From Topomyia yanbarensis (lineage: Eukaryota > Arthropoda > Insecta > Diptera > Culicidae), in NCBI RefSeq assembly GCF_030247195.1, contig NC_080670.1, positions 211,532,546-211,596,545 on the forward strand: 64,000 nt of DNA, in the 5' to 3' direction. Below the pieces are notes generated by a model. It saw only the letters and a program-made list of their open reading frames with translations. It had not been told where the DNA came from and did not search any database. Within the stretch, counting starts at the first letter, position 1; the number at the start of each line of letters is the position of its first letter. Positions 35,357-48,100 of this stretch are shown piece by piece. Position numbers and translations under genes: made by a program.

Positions 35357-35412
35357 ATGTATGTATGTATGTATGTATGCATGTATGTATGTATGTATGT
35401 ATGTGTGTATGT
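35357..35412. repeat. (TGTA)n microsatellite
   Basis: About 14 tetranucleotides of ATGT with a few substitutions. It borders the tandem repeat on its right. Confidence 0.95.
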
Positions 35413-35429
35413 GCGGATTTGTTAACAAA

Positions 35430-36180
35430 ATATCCACATCGGTTTCTTGGAGATGGCTGAACCGATTTTTACAAACTAAGATTCAAATGAAAGGTATAAT
35501 ATTCCCATAGGTTGCTATTGAATTTCATTTTCAACCGACATCTTGTTCCGGATTACGAGTTGAAGAGTATGGTTACAAAACAAAATTTGTTGATTTGTCC
35601 ATATCGGTTTCTCGGAATTTTCTGAACTGATTTTGACAAACTTGATTTTAAATGAAAGGTCCATCAGCTGCTGTTGAATTTTGTGTGGATCCGAGTTCTG
35701 GTTCCTGAATTACAGGGTGATACGTACGATCACGCAGCAAATCCCGATTCTAACGAATTCTGCGATGAATTGGTGAGGTGATTTTTTTTTCAAAATATAA
35801 ACACAACTGTTGAATTTGTAGATCTAGGTCACCAACAGTCATTCAAAGTCTCTTTGGTCACACTGGCCACCATCGACGGATCCGGAAGCATCCAAATTCA
35901 GAATAACGGTTATATTGGTTTTTCGAAAATGGCTAGAACGATTTGATCAACTTAGTCTCAAATGAAAGGTGTTGCGTCCCCGGAAACTGATATTAAATTC
36001 CATCTCCATCCGACTTCCAGCTCCGGAGTTACGGGTTGTGGAGTGCGATCACATAGAAAACTCCAATTCAAACCGATACCTCAATGAATGCAAAAAGGTG
36101 CTCTTATATATACTTACCAAGTGTAATAAGAATGAAAGACATTTCCATAATGTTATATTGTACGAACCAGTTATTAAATC
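35430..36180. repeat. Degenerate tandem repeat, CGGTTTCTCGGA unit
   Basis: Blocks with ATCGGTTTCTTGGAGATGGC, ACAAACT, TCAAATGAAAGG and a following CGACTTCCGGTTCCGG-like stretch recur at about 35435, 35600 and 35915. The unit length is about 160-190 bases with one interrupted copy. Such units with an attached (TGTA)n run are dispersed repeats, judging by their structure. No coding function is seen. Confidence 0.6.
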
Positions 36181-36574
36181 ATAGTTTGGAGAAATGAGAA
36201 CGGCACAATTGCACCTATAGGTGGATTAAAACAGGTTTTAAAAATTGTTTCCACGGGAAACAATTAATTGAATCTGAACCATAATTCGTATCGAGCATTC
36301 ACAAATTGGAATATTTATGAAAATGTTCTATTATAAAAATGTCACATTTAGTCAATTCACTCCCGGTTGAAAGCCACATTAAAAATGAGCACAGATTATT
36401 TTATATGTATAATTATTACCTGTTTACAGAAATCCTTGAAATTTACAATATTTTTACGGACGTCACCTTAAACATTAGCAAGCTGGATTCCATAATCTAC
36501 TGAATTCTAATCTTCGACGATATGAAGGAAGGATCCTTCTTGATCGGGATTCGGACAAATGACAACCGACTTTT

Positions 36575-37290
36575 GAAAGCAGCTCCATCACCACTTCTAT
36601 ACCATAAAATCAGGCCAATTCACGTAATTTTAATCAAAAACAATAAAAAAAGACAACACTATTTAGGACACACACACAATTCCCGGATCTACCCTAAACG
36701 ACGAGAAAATTTTTCTCCCGTGCACAAACACCAACACAATTCAAACCACTTAGAATGAGAAGCTTTTTTCCATCGCAAAGCGAAGCGGCTACTCCTTTAA
36801 TGCACTTTTTTCATTTCAATCTAGACACTTATCTACGGATCGGATTTTTTTCTTTTTATCTGCAACCTCTATTAGCACGTCACGGTGTGCTTTTTCAGCA
36901 GAATTTTCCCGAAAAATCTGTTTCCAAACACTAGTTGCGGAAACAGCTGCATCCACCACTTTTATACCACAAAATCAGGGCCATTCTCGCATTTTTTTTA
37001 TTAGCAAGAGACACAAATTAGCGCAAACACATAATTCACGGATCTACCCTGTGCAACGAGAAATTTTTCCCAGGGCGCAAACACAAATGAAGCCATTTCA
37101 AAGAAATGGAAGCTTTTTTCACCGCAAATCGAAGCGGCAGCGAACAGCTTCTAATGCACTTATTTCATTTCACTACAAACCACTTATCTACGAATGGAAA
37201 ACCTTTCTTTTTATCGACAACCTCTATTAACATGTCGCGGTGAACATTTTCCGTAGAATTATCCCAAAAAAACGGGGTTCCGAACACTAA
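36575..37290. repeat. Two-copy tandem repeat of about 365 bp
   Basis: Unit 1 (36575-36938) and unit 2 (36939-37290) share CACCACTT-TATACCA, ACGGATCTACCCT, GAAGCTTTTTTC, GCGAAGCGGC, CACTTATCTACG and CAACCTCTATTA in the same order. The sequence continues to about 37560 with a GC-richer block that is single-copy here. Confidence 0.75.
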
Positions 37291-37568
37291 TTTTAGCTAG
37301 CGAAAGACCCGGCATCAAAACGTGCACGCAAACCGAAAGCCATACGAACAAACTGAATAGACGCGCCGGAGTGGCTTACTTTGATGGCGCTTCGTTGAAA
37401 AAGCTGCCCGCGATTAGCACCGGGTACGACACGCACACACACGAGCGCTTGTGGTTGGAGCGAAAGCTTTCGCGATGGGCATATGTAGCAACGCAATCAT
37501 CTCGTGCGACATCATTTGTCACGCGCGGGCGCGGTAAGTTTAGTTCTTGTGAAACGACGTAGGATAGG

Positions 37569-37777
37569 TTAAGGTTGCACAGAGAATGCGTAAAATTCGC
37601 AAACGAAAAAAGCAGTTTTTTCCACACCGTATGTCAGATCTTCATAAAAATCAATCAGCGTATGTAGAATGTTGTTACAGTACTACTGATTGATTTTTAT
37701 GAAGATCTGACATACGGTGTGGAAAAAAAACTGCTTTTTTCGTTTGCGAATTTTGCGCATACTCTGTGAAACCTTAA
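37569..37777. mobile_element. 201-bp hairpin MITE flanked by TTAA
   Basis: The element proper is 37573-37773, flanked by TTAA on both sides. Ends are GGTTGCACAGAG and, reverse-complemented, GGTTTCACAGAG. The two arms of about 85 bases are near-perfect inverted copies (CCACACCGTATGTCAGATCT, AAAATCAATCAG), with a loop of about 30 bases. The ORFs here are by-products of the arms. Confidence 0.88.
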
Positions 37778-38682
37778 GGAAAGTGCTTGGGTGAAAGTGG
37801 GTTTCGTACCTGGAGATTTCACGTCTGTTTTCAGTACATTTATTCGGCAAACTAGTAATTTTACGGGTTGATTAATAGTGTTGTAAAGATGAATCGAGAT
37901 CGTGTAAAATGGGATTTATAATACTATTTGCGAAGCGCAAAAAAATAATTTTTCATGTAATAAAATCCTACATATAGGACGCTAGAGAACGTGAATTTTA
38001 ATATACCGAGAATATTTAAAAATGATCAAAAAGATTTCGTCGAGCTACATTTTTGGCCAGTGCAAAAAAGTGGTCTCGAGAAAAACGCGTTTAAAGTGTT
38101 AGCACTCTCGGGGTTTACCCAATTGAAAATTTGAACATTTACACACTTCATTTTTTCTGCCGAATCTCAGCTTTTTTAGCATCTTTTGCCGAAATCTCAA
38201 CAGCTGAAATCTCAGTAAACAATTTTTTGGTGAGATCTCAGTAAAAGTAACGTTTCAAAGCTGATGCTCGGAAAATATTTCACCGAAAATCAGCTAACAA
38301 ATTTTACTACATATGAGATATGAGTTTCTAAATTTGCTGATTACACGGCTGTTGGGAAATTGCCGAGCCGAATTGAGTGTGTAGGTATTTTTTCAGCTTC
38401 TATTCTTGGTTTATCATTTTTGATACCGCAAACTATATTTTAGGCCGATATTTTTAGAGCATAGTGGTGAAGCCCCTAGCCCCTAGTTATTCTTACGCCG
38501 AAGGATCTCAGTCTAATTTTTTCACTTGAAGTTTCTTAGTCGGCTTTTACCTTCTAAGATAAGTAAACGGGTTTTACCATAATCTGTTATACCTTAATTT
38601 AATTTAATCATTTTCAACAACAAATCGACGAAACCCTCCACTAGTACTCTCGGAATCTAAACATAGCTTAGTCCATTCTAAC
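37778..38682. other. Unassigned AT-rich spacer
   Basis: I see nothing beyond loose repetition of a GAAATCTCAGC-like word between 38160 and 38330 and no coding signal. Confidence 0.4.
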
Positions 38683-39864
38683 CTGTCCAACAGACTGCCC
38701 AGAAAAAAAACGAATTTTTGAAAACTCAATCGGCCCACCCCTAATTCGAATACTAGTGCCACCAGGAGTACTTGCACCAAATTTTAAGCAAATCGGACAA
38801 GTCTAGCTACCGGACCAACGCTTCTGAAGTTTGTATGGGATTTTTCGACAATTTATATGAAGAAAACCCACTAACTCGCATTTTTGCCGCTAGATGGCAC
38901 TATGTGCATCGTATTATCACTGTAAGTAGAAATAAGAAAGATAATTTAATTGTCTACAACTTTTTCGAAGACTGCTTGTCAATCCGGCTTTGTTAAAAGA
39001 AGTTATTAAACTTTTAACGAAGTGATGTCTGAGTCAGTTTTCTATGGGGTCTAGTTGTACTTGTTTGTGTATCAGCACTCGATTCCCACGAACTAAACAT
39101 TTTTGTGAAATAACCGTTAGATTTTGCTCAATAGTATGTTTAGAAGAATTGTAGTAAATAATAATTGGTTAAAAAAATTTAATTCTAACTGTGACCGCAT
39201 AGAGGGCGCCAACACTAACTTTTCATAGAAGAGAGATAGAATATCAAAATGTTCGGAAGATTTGTTGAAAAATGCCTGCTCTACAACTTTGTAGAAGACA
39301 CCTAATATCTATCTCTTTCCGTTGAAAAGTTAGTGTTGGCGCCCTCTAGGCGGTACAATGTGGAACTAAAATTTTCTAACCAAAACATGACTCGTATTAT
39401 TTACTACAACTCTTCTGAACATACTATTGAGCTATATCTAACCGTTATTTCACAAAAATGTTGAGTTCGTGGGAATCGAGTACTGATACACAAACAAGTA
39501 CAACTAGACCCCATAGAAAACTGACTCAGACATCACTTCGTTAAAAGTTTAATAACTTCTTTTAACAAAGCCAGATTGACAAGCAGTCTTCGACAAAATT
39601 GTGGACAATTAAATTATCTTTCTTATTTTCACTTACAGTGATAATATGATGCATATAGTGCCGTCTAGCGGCAAAAATGCGAGAGAGTGGGTTTTCTCCA
39701 TGTAAATTGTCGAAAAATCCCATACAAACTTCAGGCACGTTGGTCCGGTAGCTAGACTTGTCCGATTTGCTTCAAATTTGGAACAAGTACTTCTTGTGGG
39801 ACTAGGAATCGACTCAGGGGTGGGCCGATAGGGGTAATTTTTTTCCTGTCACTCTACTGTCCAA
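38683..39864. mobile_element. 1.17-kb palindromic hAT-like foldback element
   Basis: The element proper is 38691-39856, flanked by an exact 8-bp target duplication CTGTCCAA (38683-38690 and 39857-39864). Terminal bases are CAGACTGCCCAGAAAAAAA and, reverse-complemented, TAGAGTGACAGGAAAAAAA. The two arms (about 38691-39245 and 39306-39856) are inverted copies of roughly 550 bases, differing at scattered sites and small indels, with a loop of about 60 bases. Shared arm blocks include AAATCGGACAAGTCTAGCTA and GGCGCCAACACTAACTTTTC. It has no transposase. An 8-bp duplication with CAG-type ends points to hAT-type transposition. Confidence 0.88.
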
Positions 39865-42800
39865 GATAATTTTCAATTTCACACGACATAGGTTCCAGCG
39901 GCTCTTTCATTCATCGAAAAAAAAACTTACTAAACACTATACGTTCCCAAATACAAAAAAATTACTTAAACACTGTTTCCCCGACACATCACGCAAACAA
40001 AAGAAATGTACGCAACATGTTTTCGTCTGATTACTGCCGTAGCTTACTGCGATCACGTGAAGCCCTAGATATAGTGAAAAAGATATTTTCAATGCTCAAA
40101 AATCAAAGACATTGATTTCGCGAGAACGTCAACAAAAATCAGTGAAAACCCGAAAAAAAATGTGAACGCAACAGGTTGGTTCCAGCAACATTGTAATCCC
40201 AAGATGTTCGACAGAAATATAGAAACTTCTACCATTATCCATGCTCGGTATAGTCTCCTAAATGACACATACGGAACAGAATGGGTTATGTCTGAGAAGC
40301 ACGGTAGCATGCATGACGCCGTTTAATGTATGAATATACGATTACCTATTATTTTATGATTATTTAATAACAGCTACCATCCGCTCTCCCCCCGTGTTTA
40401 TTCCCTTTTATGCGAGGCGATGAGTTTTATCGCTCGCTCCCTTCTTGGTCGTTTTTTTCCCAGTGAATTTATTTGTCTTATCCATCTTTCTGTACGAGCC
40501 TTGTCCTGCCTTCTCGTCCTCCTCATCATGACCGACGGTCGTGTTCGTGTATAATCGTCACACAATGAGGCATTATTTAATTAATTTCCTTGTCTCATTT
40601 TTCTTCACCGACGAGGCGGACAGAAAGACGACGGAATAACTATCGGACTCGGGACGAGAAGGGACGAGACGTTAGACGACGTCACGATTTAGGGTTTCGG
40701 CAACTCAACCCTCGTTGACTGACTGACTGACTGAACTGGCTGGACGGGACTGGACGGGACGGAACGGGAACTGGTGATGTATGCATAAGCATAAGCATAA
40801 TGGCTTGGACATTCTTTTGTTCCCGCTTCTCTCTCTCTCTCCCTCTGTGTCTCGGTGCGGCATCATAGAAATATGAAAATTGATTAAGGGTGGCGAAGGT
40901 GGTGACCGAGGAACAGGCGGATTGGTTGCAGGCGAGAGAAATTTATTGGCCAGTAAATTCGAAGTATTTGCGCTAATAAATCATCTGGAGTTCTCCTTTC
41001 CTGTGTCGGTGCTAAACCACAAAACCGACTCACGGCGAAGAAAAACGGAAAAGGGGTTGACGGGGGTGGGATTAGTTACACGAGAGCCCCATAAAGTGTT
41101 CAAAGTGATACAATGAATTGGTGTAATTTTGGCTCTTTTCTCGGTCGTTCGCAGCTAATGGGATCATTTAACGTCTCCTTGCGATATTAATTTCCAGCTT
41201 GAAATATTCGATTGATGTTGTGTACTTTGAAGGAACTCAACCCCAGAAATCGTAGACTATAACCTTTCCGTGGCGACCAGTCCAACTCGAGTGTAATTTG
41301 ACAGAGGGCTGTCAATCTCCAGCGAAGCAACCAACATGGCCGCCAACTCGTTGACTCCTCCCACTTTTCCATCTCGATTTCCGCGCGGTGTTTCACGAAA
41401 AGGCGCGCGCGGAATTCATGAAAGGACAAACAAAACACAAACAACTGAAACCCTTCATCTGTCGCAACAGTTCGGTTGTCTCCGACGACGACGGCGGTGG
41501 CGGAATGGAAGAACTCAGACTCACTTTTTTTTCTGCGAGTTGAACGTGACTCTATGTCAGCAATGCGTGAAGGAAAAACTACATCGCCCAGGGAATGTGT
41601 GCCTGACGGTCATATGACGGCTGGTGTTGCTGAGCCGGGCCAGGCCAGGCCGGGCCGGTCCGGTGTATGGAGTAAGTTTCGAGCTTGGTTGCGAGTGCGG
41701 AATTCCGAAACCGCATTCCCGGGCACTTGCCCGGTTCCAACTGCATCACCATCATCGTAATCACCATTAGCCGAGGAGCTGGGGAGGGCAAAACTACCCA
41801 ACTGGAACTCGAATTGTCCAAGTAAGCAAGCAAACAATACCACAAATGTAAGTGGTGAACCGTTCGTCGCTCAATGACTGCGTAAATTCGGTAATCGGAT
41901 ACCGTCGCAGTGTCGAAGAAGGCCGGCTATCCGAAAAAATATCCCGGGAACGGGAAGCCTTGGAGATTCTCGCTGAGACGGTTCGCCGGTTCGGCGGCAC
42001 CGGACGAAGCCCAACAGCACGGTACATCGTATCTCCGTGAAACAAATGTGGAGGAATTTCAAAAATCTTCGTTTCCTTCTCGCACAAGGTATAGTTTTTG
42101 AGATCCGCTAGATCTGTGTGCTGCTTCGGCTTCACCGGAAAGCGGGACCAGGTCCGTTTGATCTAAGCCGCTGTGGCCCGACCGTACAGAGAACTAAATG
42201 ATGCTCCGACGAAACTGGAATGCTACCGGGACGCGGGACCGGGGGGTGGGTATTTCATCCAGGCAGGTGGGAAAGGGGTTCAATGGCATCTTCCGGCATC
42301 ACGAAATAACAACAGCGAACAGAAGAAGGGAAAAAAGACGCCTCACCGGAGCGGAGTGGAGCCCGATGGAGTCTATCTGAGCGGCAGTACCTTCTGCCAG
42401 CCAGAGGAGGGCGAAATTAAATAAATGATATAAGATTGCGCGTATATTTTAATTCGGCTCTTTTATCCGACATTTCTTTGTTAAAATTCCGAGGATTCCA
42501 CCCCTCCGTTCGATGCTCTGCTCTGCTGCGTTTTTAGTGAAGGGAAGAGATAAAGCAAGAGAGCGCGGCTTTACCTTGACTAACTAGGTAAGGAATTTTC
42601 CTGTTATCTATATATAAATACCATATCGGATGATATAATGAAGAGCTTGTCCTTCGATCCGGGTTGAAATTCTTTGCCGCTGATGAAGGGACTTTTTTTC
42701 GCGAGGGAGCCCAAGAGCCCCTAACAGACCGTCACTGTTGTATGTGTCAAGTTTTTATTCTAAACCAAACGACAACACTTCACTTGAGTTTACGATGGCC

Positions 42801-43195
42801 AATCCAATTTAGCATATATTTTTGCACGATTACTTCAAAATTCACTTACTAATTACACCACAACAGAACTGTGAAGACGAGTTCCACAATTTTTCCATAT
42901 TTCATATCTCAGGGTTTGTACATCGGGTAGAAGTCCCAAGGGTTGCAGGTTCGAATCGTGCCTTTGGGGTTTTTTTGCGCATAATTGTTTTCGCTGAACT
43001 AACATTTCGATATATTTTCCCCGTTGAATTGATACTACCAAGAAGATCTGTGAGGGCGGATTGCACAATGTTAGCACAAGTAACCAATAAGCATTGTAGC
43101 GTAGCGTTATATATGCTTTAGATCTACTTATAGGGCTGTCTTTAAAACCCGTCAAGCCCTATATGTTGATTGAATGCTGATATAGTGCCAGAAAT
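39865..43195. other. GC-richer, largely transposon-free region
   Basis: From about 40400 to 42450 the sequence is GC-richer than its surroundings and no transposon is recognised. It includes GACTGACTGACTGACTG near 40719, repeated GGACGGGAC words near 40745 and a (CT)n run near 40827. Several overlapping ORFs of 60-115 codons occur on both strands (for example 41476-41760 and 41794-42135) without family motifs. A TTCGAATC word at 42953, similar to a tRNA B-box, has no matching cloverleaf. The region could hold regulatory elements or untranslated exons. Confidence 0.35.
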
Positions 43196-43268
43196 ATTTT
43201 TTTTTAATTTCGATTATAGAGGTTTTAACCTTAAGGTCATTCGCCTCTTTGGGTTAGAAAAATAGACT
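43196..43268 (-). mobile_element. 5'-truncated SINE
   Basis: The minus strand carries only the body and tail of the family at 6420-6582: GAGGCGAATGACCTTAAGG, AAAACCTCTATAATCG and an A-run. The tRNA-like head is missing. Confidence 0.8.
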
Positions 43269-44129
43269 CGAATAGAGAAACGTTGCATTGTTATTCACGG
43301 CATTGGTGCTCCTTTGGCTGCTTAGCGTTTTTTGGATATGTTCGAATGCAATCAATTATGTCGAATATAAAACTGAAGTGTGAGGAAAATCACAGCATTA
43401 CATTAGCATTATATTGACTGTAATAGCCCTAAATGCATGAGTAAAGCATACATGCTATAAGGATCCATAATACGATGGCCTGCATTACAAGACCGGAGAG
43501 GTTGTTTATTGTTTACATCAGCACATTTTCCGCTAATTGGGTACTATAGTAACGAATTGCCTCACTGAATAACCCATATGTCCGCCATATTGCGATGCTT
43601 TGCTTTTTTGCCAGCCAGGCATGCCTCCTGGTTCATGCTTGTATGCCCTATATCAACTTTATATAAGTTAAAGAGCTGCCAAAAGTGCATCCTTTTTCAT
43701 AGCGTTTTTATGTATTTCTAGTGCTAATATAGAGCTTGATAGAATCGCACATGCTCAAATTGAGTTTTTTTGCATATCGCTAATTTATAAACAATATAAT
43801 GCAATGACTTAATGCTTATGGTTACTCGGGGAGTCCTTTGAGAAGTCTGTTTGTTATTTGACCCCGAGTATTCCTCTCATAGATAGGACTGTGATCATTA
43901 TGAGTGAGTCCGATCGCTCAAAAGCCTTACCCACCTCTCCAAAGCTAATTTTAAAAATTTCTTAAATTCTTCATCAGACAACATTTTAATACTGCGAGAC
44001 AAAAATTTTTTTCGAGAGTTGTCCTACATAAGCTATAGAGCTGGGTTCTCGGAAGGGCTCCCCATCAGAATCACTCACTACAGTTGCAGACGAGACGAGT
44101 AATGGCACACACTAAAACACTGCTTTAGG
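43269..44129. other. Unassigned AT-rich sequence
   Basis: Words such as AGCATTATATTG and TATATGCTTTAG recur between 43090 and 43760, suggesting an old repeat. No ends or coding regions can be defined. Confidence 0.3.
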
Positions 44130-45140
44130 CCAATTGTAGCGGGTCGTGATTCTGAATGTGATATTTGTTGCACGATTCAGATATGTGCGGTCGTAGGGAC
44201 TTCGCGAGCGCGTGTATCATCGCCAGGGATTCGAGCGATTGTACGTTAATGTGTTTGATCGCGTGTGTTAATATGTAACTTCGCGTGAATAAATTTTATT
44301 TTATGACCATGTATATTCGTGTGAACGATAGCGCGCGTACTCTGAATCTGATATTTAATTTTCGGACTACGCTTCAGATACTTCTTCTAGTGGCTATAAG
44401 CATTATTTTTTGATTGCTCCAACTGTATGTGCTAGGACGGAGGGTAATGATTTGCAGACGTGTCCGATTCGGATGTTTGTAGGCTCGCGTTTGAAACTTG
44501 CGCGATCGCGGACGTAGGTATGCGTGAATGATCGCGAAGGACTTAAGCGTTCGTATGTGGACGTGTTAGTCGCGTGTGATCGCGTGCATGTGACTTCCCG
44601 TGAATAAATTCGATTTTATAACCGTGTATAAAATGTTTTCGATATCGCGGGTGTAGGTGCCGTGAATGGTCGCGAATTTGTATGTTAACGTGTTTGTCAC
44701 GTGTATAATTTTGATTTTATAATCATGTGGCGTGCATTCTGGAACGATCGCGCGCGGACCGTGAATCTGATGCTTAATTTTTAGTGTATGGTACAGATGG
44801 TAGAAGAGAGTCAGTTTCCCCATATCACTAGAGTTCACGGTCATATCGCCATGGAACGTGTTGTCTAGTGAATACGAGTGTCACTTTTTTGATTGGTTCA
44901 ACTGAAGGCATTAGTCTAGACTGCTAGGACCGAGGTTAGACTTCCAGATGTGATCGCTTCATGATTGCGCGAGTGGTGGGTTAATGCTTGAGACCGCGTT
45001 TGTTTGTACCGGGATGTCTTAATGTTGGCGAGATCGCGGGCGCAATTATGTGTGGATGATTTCAATCGCATGTTCGCGTTTGTGACCCGTTTTGTGCTAT
45101 CGCGAAGGTAAGGAGCGTTTGTACGTTTGGAATAAGATTG
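44130..45140. repeat. GATCGCG-rich tandem repeat, about 2-3 units
   Basis: Units of roughly 420-480 bases share GCGTGAATAAATTTTATTTT (44284, 44599), GTGAATCTGATGCTTAATTT (44341, 44760), TTGATTGCTCCAACTG (44410, 44891) and many GATCGCG words. The same family is at 59975-60190, 61174-61351 and 62580-62770. No protein reading is credible. Confidence 0.7.
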
Positions 45141-48100
45141 ATTATGTTAGTAAGTGTTAGTATGAATCAAATTTAAGATATACTAATAAAAGGAATCATA
45201 ACATGCACAATAAAGAAAAATTGTGCAAACAGATTGATTAGAAGTGTATGAATTGGCCGAGACTATTTTGATATACATGAGTGACGAAAAAGCAGACTAA
45301 TAGAAGTACAAAAGAAACAGACCAATGAAGTAGAATAGAAAAACACTACTTTAACTCGTCTAAATGCAGCAAATCTTGTTTATTTGCCATTAACGACAAA
45401 TGGATTCTGTTAGAATTTCATAATGCTATTGTCCCTTAATTTATCCAATCTCACCTTCCCGAATATGAATAGGAACGAATGCACAAATTGAACACCGAAA
45501 GTATTAGCCATTTTTCTAGCATATACGCCAGTTCTGCATCCATTCCCTGAACGAACTGTCACAAATACTCAGGTGAACGCATACACAGATAGACATACCT
45601 CTAGCACATACTACTAAAAACTACAATTATTACAAAACGACAGCTAATAGGTTTCTAATTATGTGCCGACCGATTAATGCTATGAGCCCCGTCCACCAAC
45701 ACTGCCGTTAAAATGTGGAACAATGTCATCAAACATGGCCTACAGCAAAAGTCAATCCACGTCGACCCGCCAGCCCGCCACACTAGCGCGCACAGGCTAG
45801 TGACAAAATCACTGGAAATTTCGGTCTAGAAAAATTCACGAAATTTATCTATTTTTCGTGATCTATAGTGGTGTTTTTCATTCGTCTAAATTACTTAAGA
45901 TCACAATGCACGCTTGTGGAGAATCTGAGATCAATACATACTCTTAGATCCGACATTGTGGTGCGTTGTTGAGTCGGGAGCCTGCCATTAAGTAGGTACT
46001 TCCACATATCATTGAAGATAGTCGTAACCCGTTCTTATGCATGTCCGCAATATGTTAGGTCAAAAATTAAATGAATATTCTTATTTTGGTGGAAATCTTT
46101 ATATAAAGGTAATTTCTTGGAATGTTTTATTCACCTTACATGGTTTTTAATAGTGATTGCGATTTCACGACTGTAACATAGCTTCATAATTCGAAAAAAA
46201 GATTAAAGGTGGGATAATCATGAGAAAAACTATACACTTATGCAAGTCTGCTAACAAAACGGGTTTGGTAAGATAGCTGGATTTGAAATAAATAAGTTTT
46301 AGCCTCCCATTTGGCTACTATTACTTTCTTCCGTTAATTCGTCATTTCAGAGATTTGGTACCCTCTAAAAAGGGTACCAAATACAACTAGCATACAAAAA
46401 ACGATTTAAAATGCAATCTAGCTAATAACATAAGAGAGTTAAGCAATCGACAACTATCAGTCACCACTATTTGAAGTGAGTGTAAAAACACTGTTGATTT
46501 TATTTTTGCGATGATCGTTTGTCTTTTTGTATGTTGATCGAGATGTGTGAAGTTTGGCAGCAAAACGGAAGCAAAATTCGGTTCAACACAGTAGCCGTTG
46601 ATTTTAAGTCGTACCTTCTGTTGGCGGAAGATAAAACTGAAGCTTACGAAAGTTATCTTCATACAGTTCCATTATATACGAAATCCAATACCGACAACGT
46701 TCAATAGTTAAGCTGAGATTGATAACATCATTGTGCTTAGCGTGGGAGGGTGATAGTATAAAAAAGCGAGATCTCAGTATCCGATTTTTGATGGAAAAGT
46801 TTATTAACAACAGATGACCAAGTCGAATTTTGAATATTTCTCTCCCACTGAAAGTGGTTATTATCAATCACAGTAACACGGACTTTTTAAGACTTATTCC
46901 ACTAGAACTTTTTTCGATTGATTTCTCGCCTACTTTCCGTTCCACGAGCATTTGCTGCCGAGAAAAAAAACACCCAACTCTGCCACTAGCTGGGTCAGTA
47001 TCGAGAAAACGAGCTCCGGTTTCGTTTTCCGCACGGTGAAGCAACCAGCAGTAGACGAACAGGGAAAATTATTGCCCCCACCTGCACCTTCGCCGTGACC
47101 CCCACCAGTCGACCAACCAACCCAATCCGACCCAAGTTCCCAGCCAGCCATCCAGTCAACTGTATAGCGCGACTGCTAAGGTATTTCCTGAGGAATTCAG
47201 ATATACTGTAACAACGTGAGCTGTGTGATGGTTTTTTTATTTATTTATCTTGATATTTTTATATAGTAGCGAATAGACCTCGCCCCTACTGCCACCGTGT
47301 CGAGTGCTGCGCTGCTCACCGGACAGAGTCGCGTTTTTTCTTTGAGCAGTGGCGTGTCAGTGTCAGGGCACATGAAAAAAAACTCAGAAAAAGATAATTG
47401 CTGGGACGCCATTTTTAATTTTGAAACTTAGAGTTTCTCAATATAATTGGCCTTGTTTTAATATATGACCAAGTTTAACTTGTAAAAAATTCTGATTTTT
47501 CTAACAACTCCCATGAAACTTTCTAGAAAGCCTTTCGACGTCGCTATATCTCTGTCAAAAATAACGATTCCAATTCTATCATATATACTACCAGGAATCA
47601 TACTGAGCAGCCTTCACGAAGCAAAAAAAGCTCAATCCTTCTTGCACTGAAATTATAAACATGCCAATCTCATCAAGGTGGTTCCTAATGCAACACCGAA
47701 TCGACTGATCTGAAATGAAAACATTCAGGTGCCCAAGGAATTCAAGCCAATTTCAATATGCGCCTTTCCATGGGAATCTGCCTACACTTGACCAAACTTG
47801 ATACAGTTGCTGATTCAGCGCAAACTCGCAACCCGTTGCGGAGCAACCACATTTGTTTACAATATAGAGGAACAGTATTTACAATCTTCCATCCTAGATG
47901 CAGACTGCTTGGATCAACATCTCTATATTTTCCTTCACAATTATAAAAAAAACAAAGCACAAAGTTTTGTTTTTTAGTGGATCTATTTCCATTCCTTGTC
48001 CACCACACAGCAACCAAACATCTGTATGGAAATACAGACTTCTTCTTCTAGAATGGTGACAAACGGTTTCATCATTTCAGCATTTACGTTATACAGATGT

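Noticed and set aside
42930..42975. Possible tRNA gene (GGTTCGAATC word)
   Set aside because: Only a T-arm-like word is present. No A-box, acceptor stem or anticodon arm can be folded around it.
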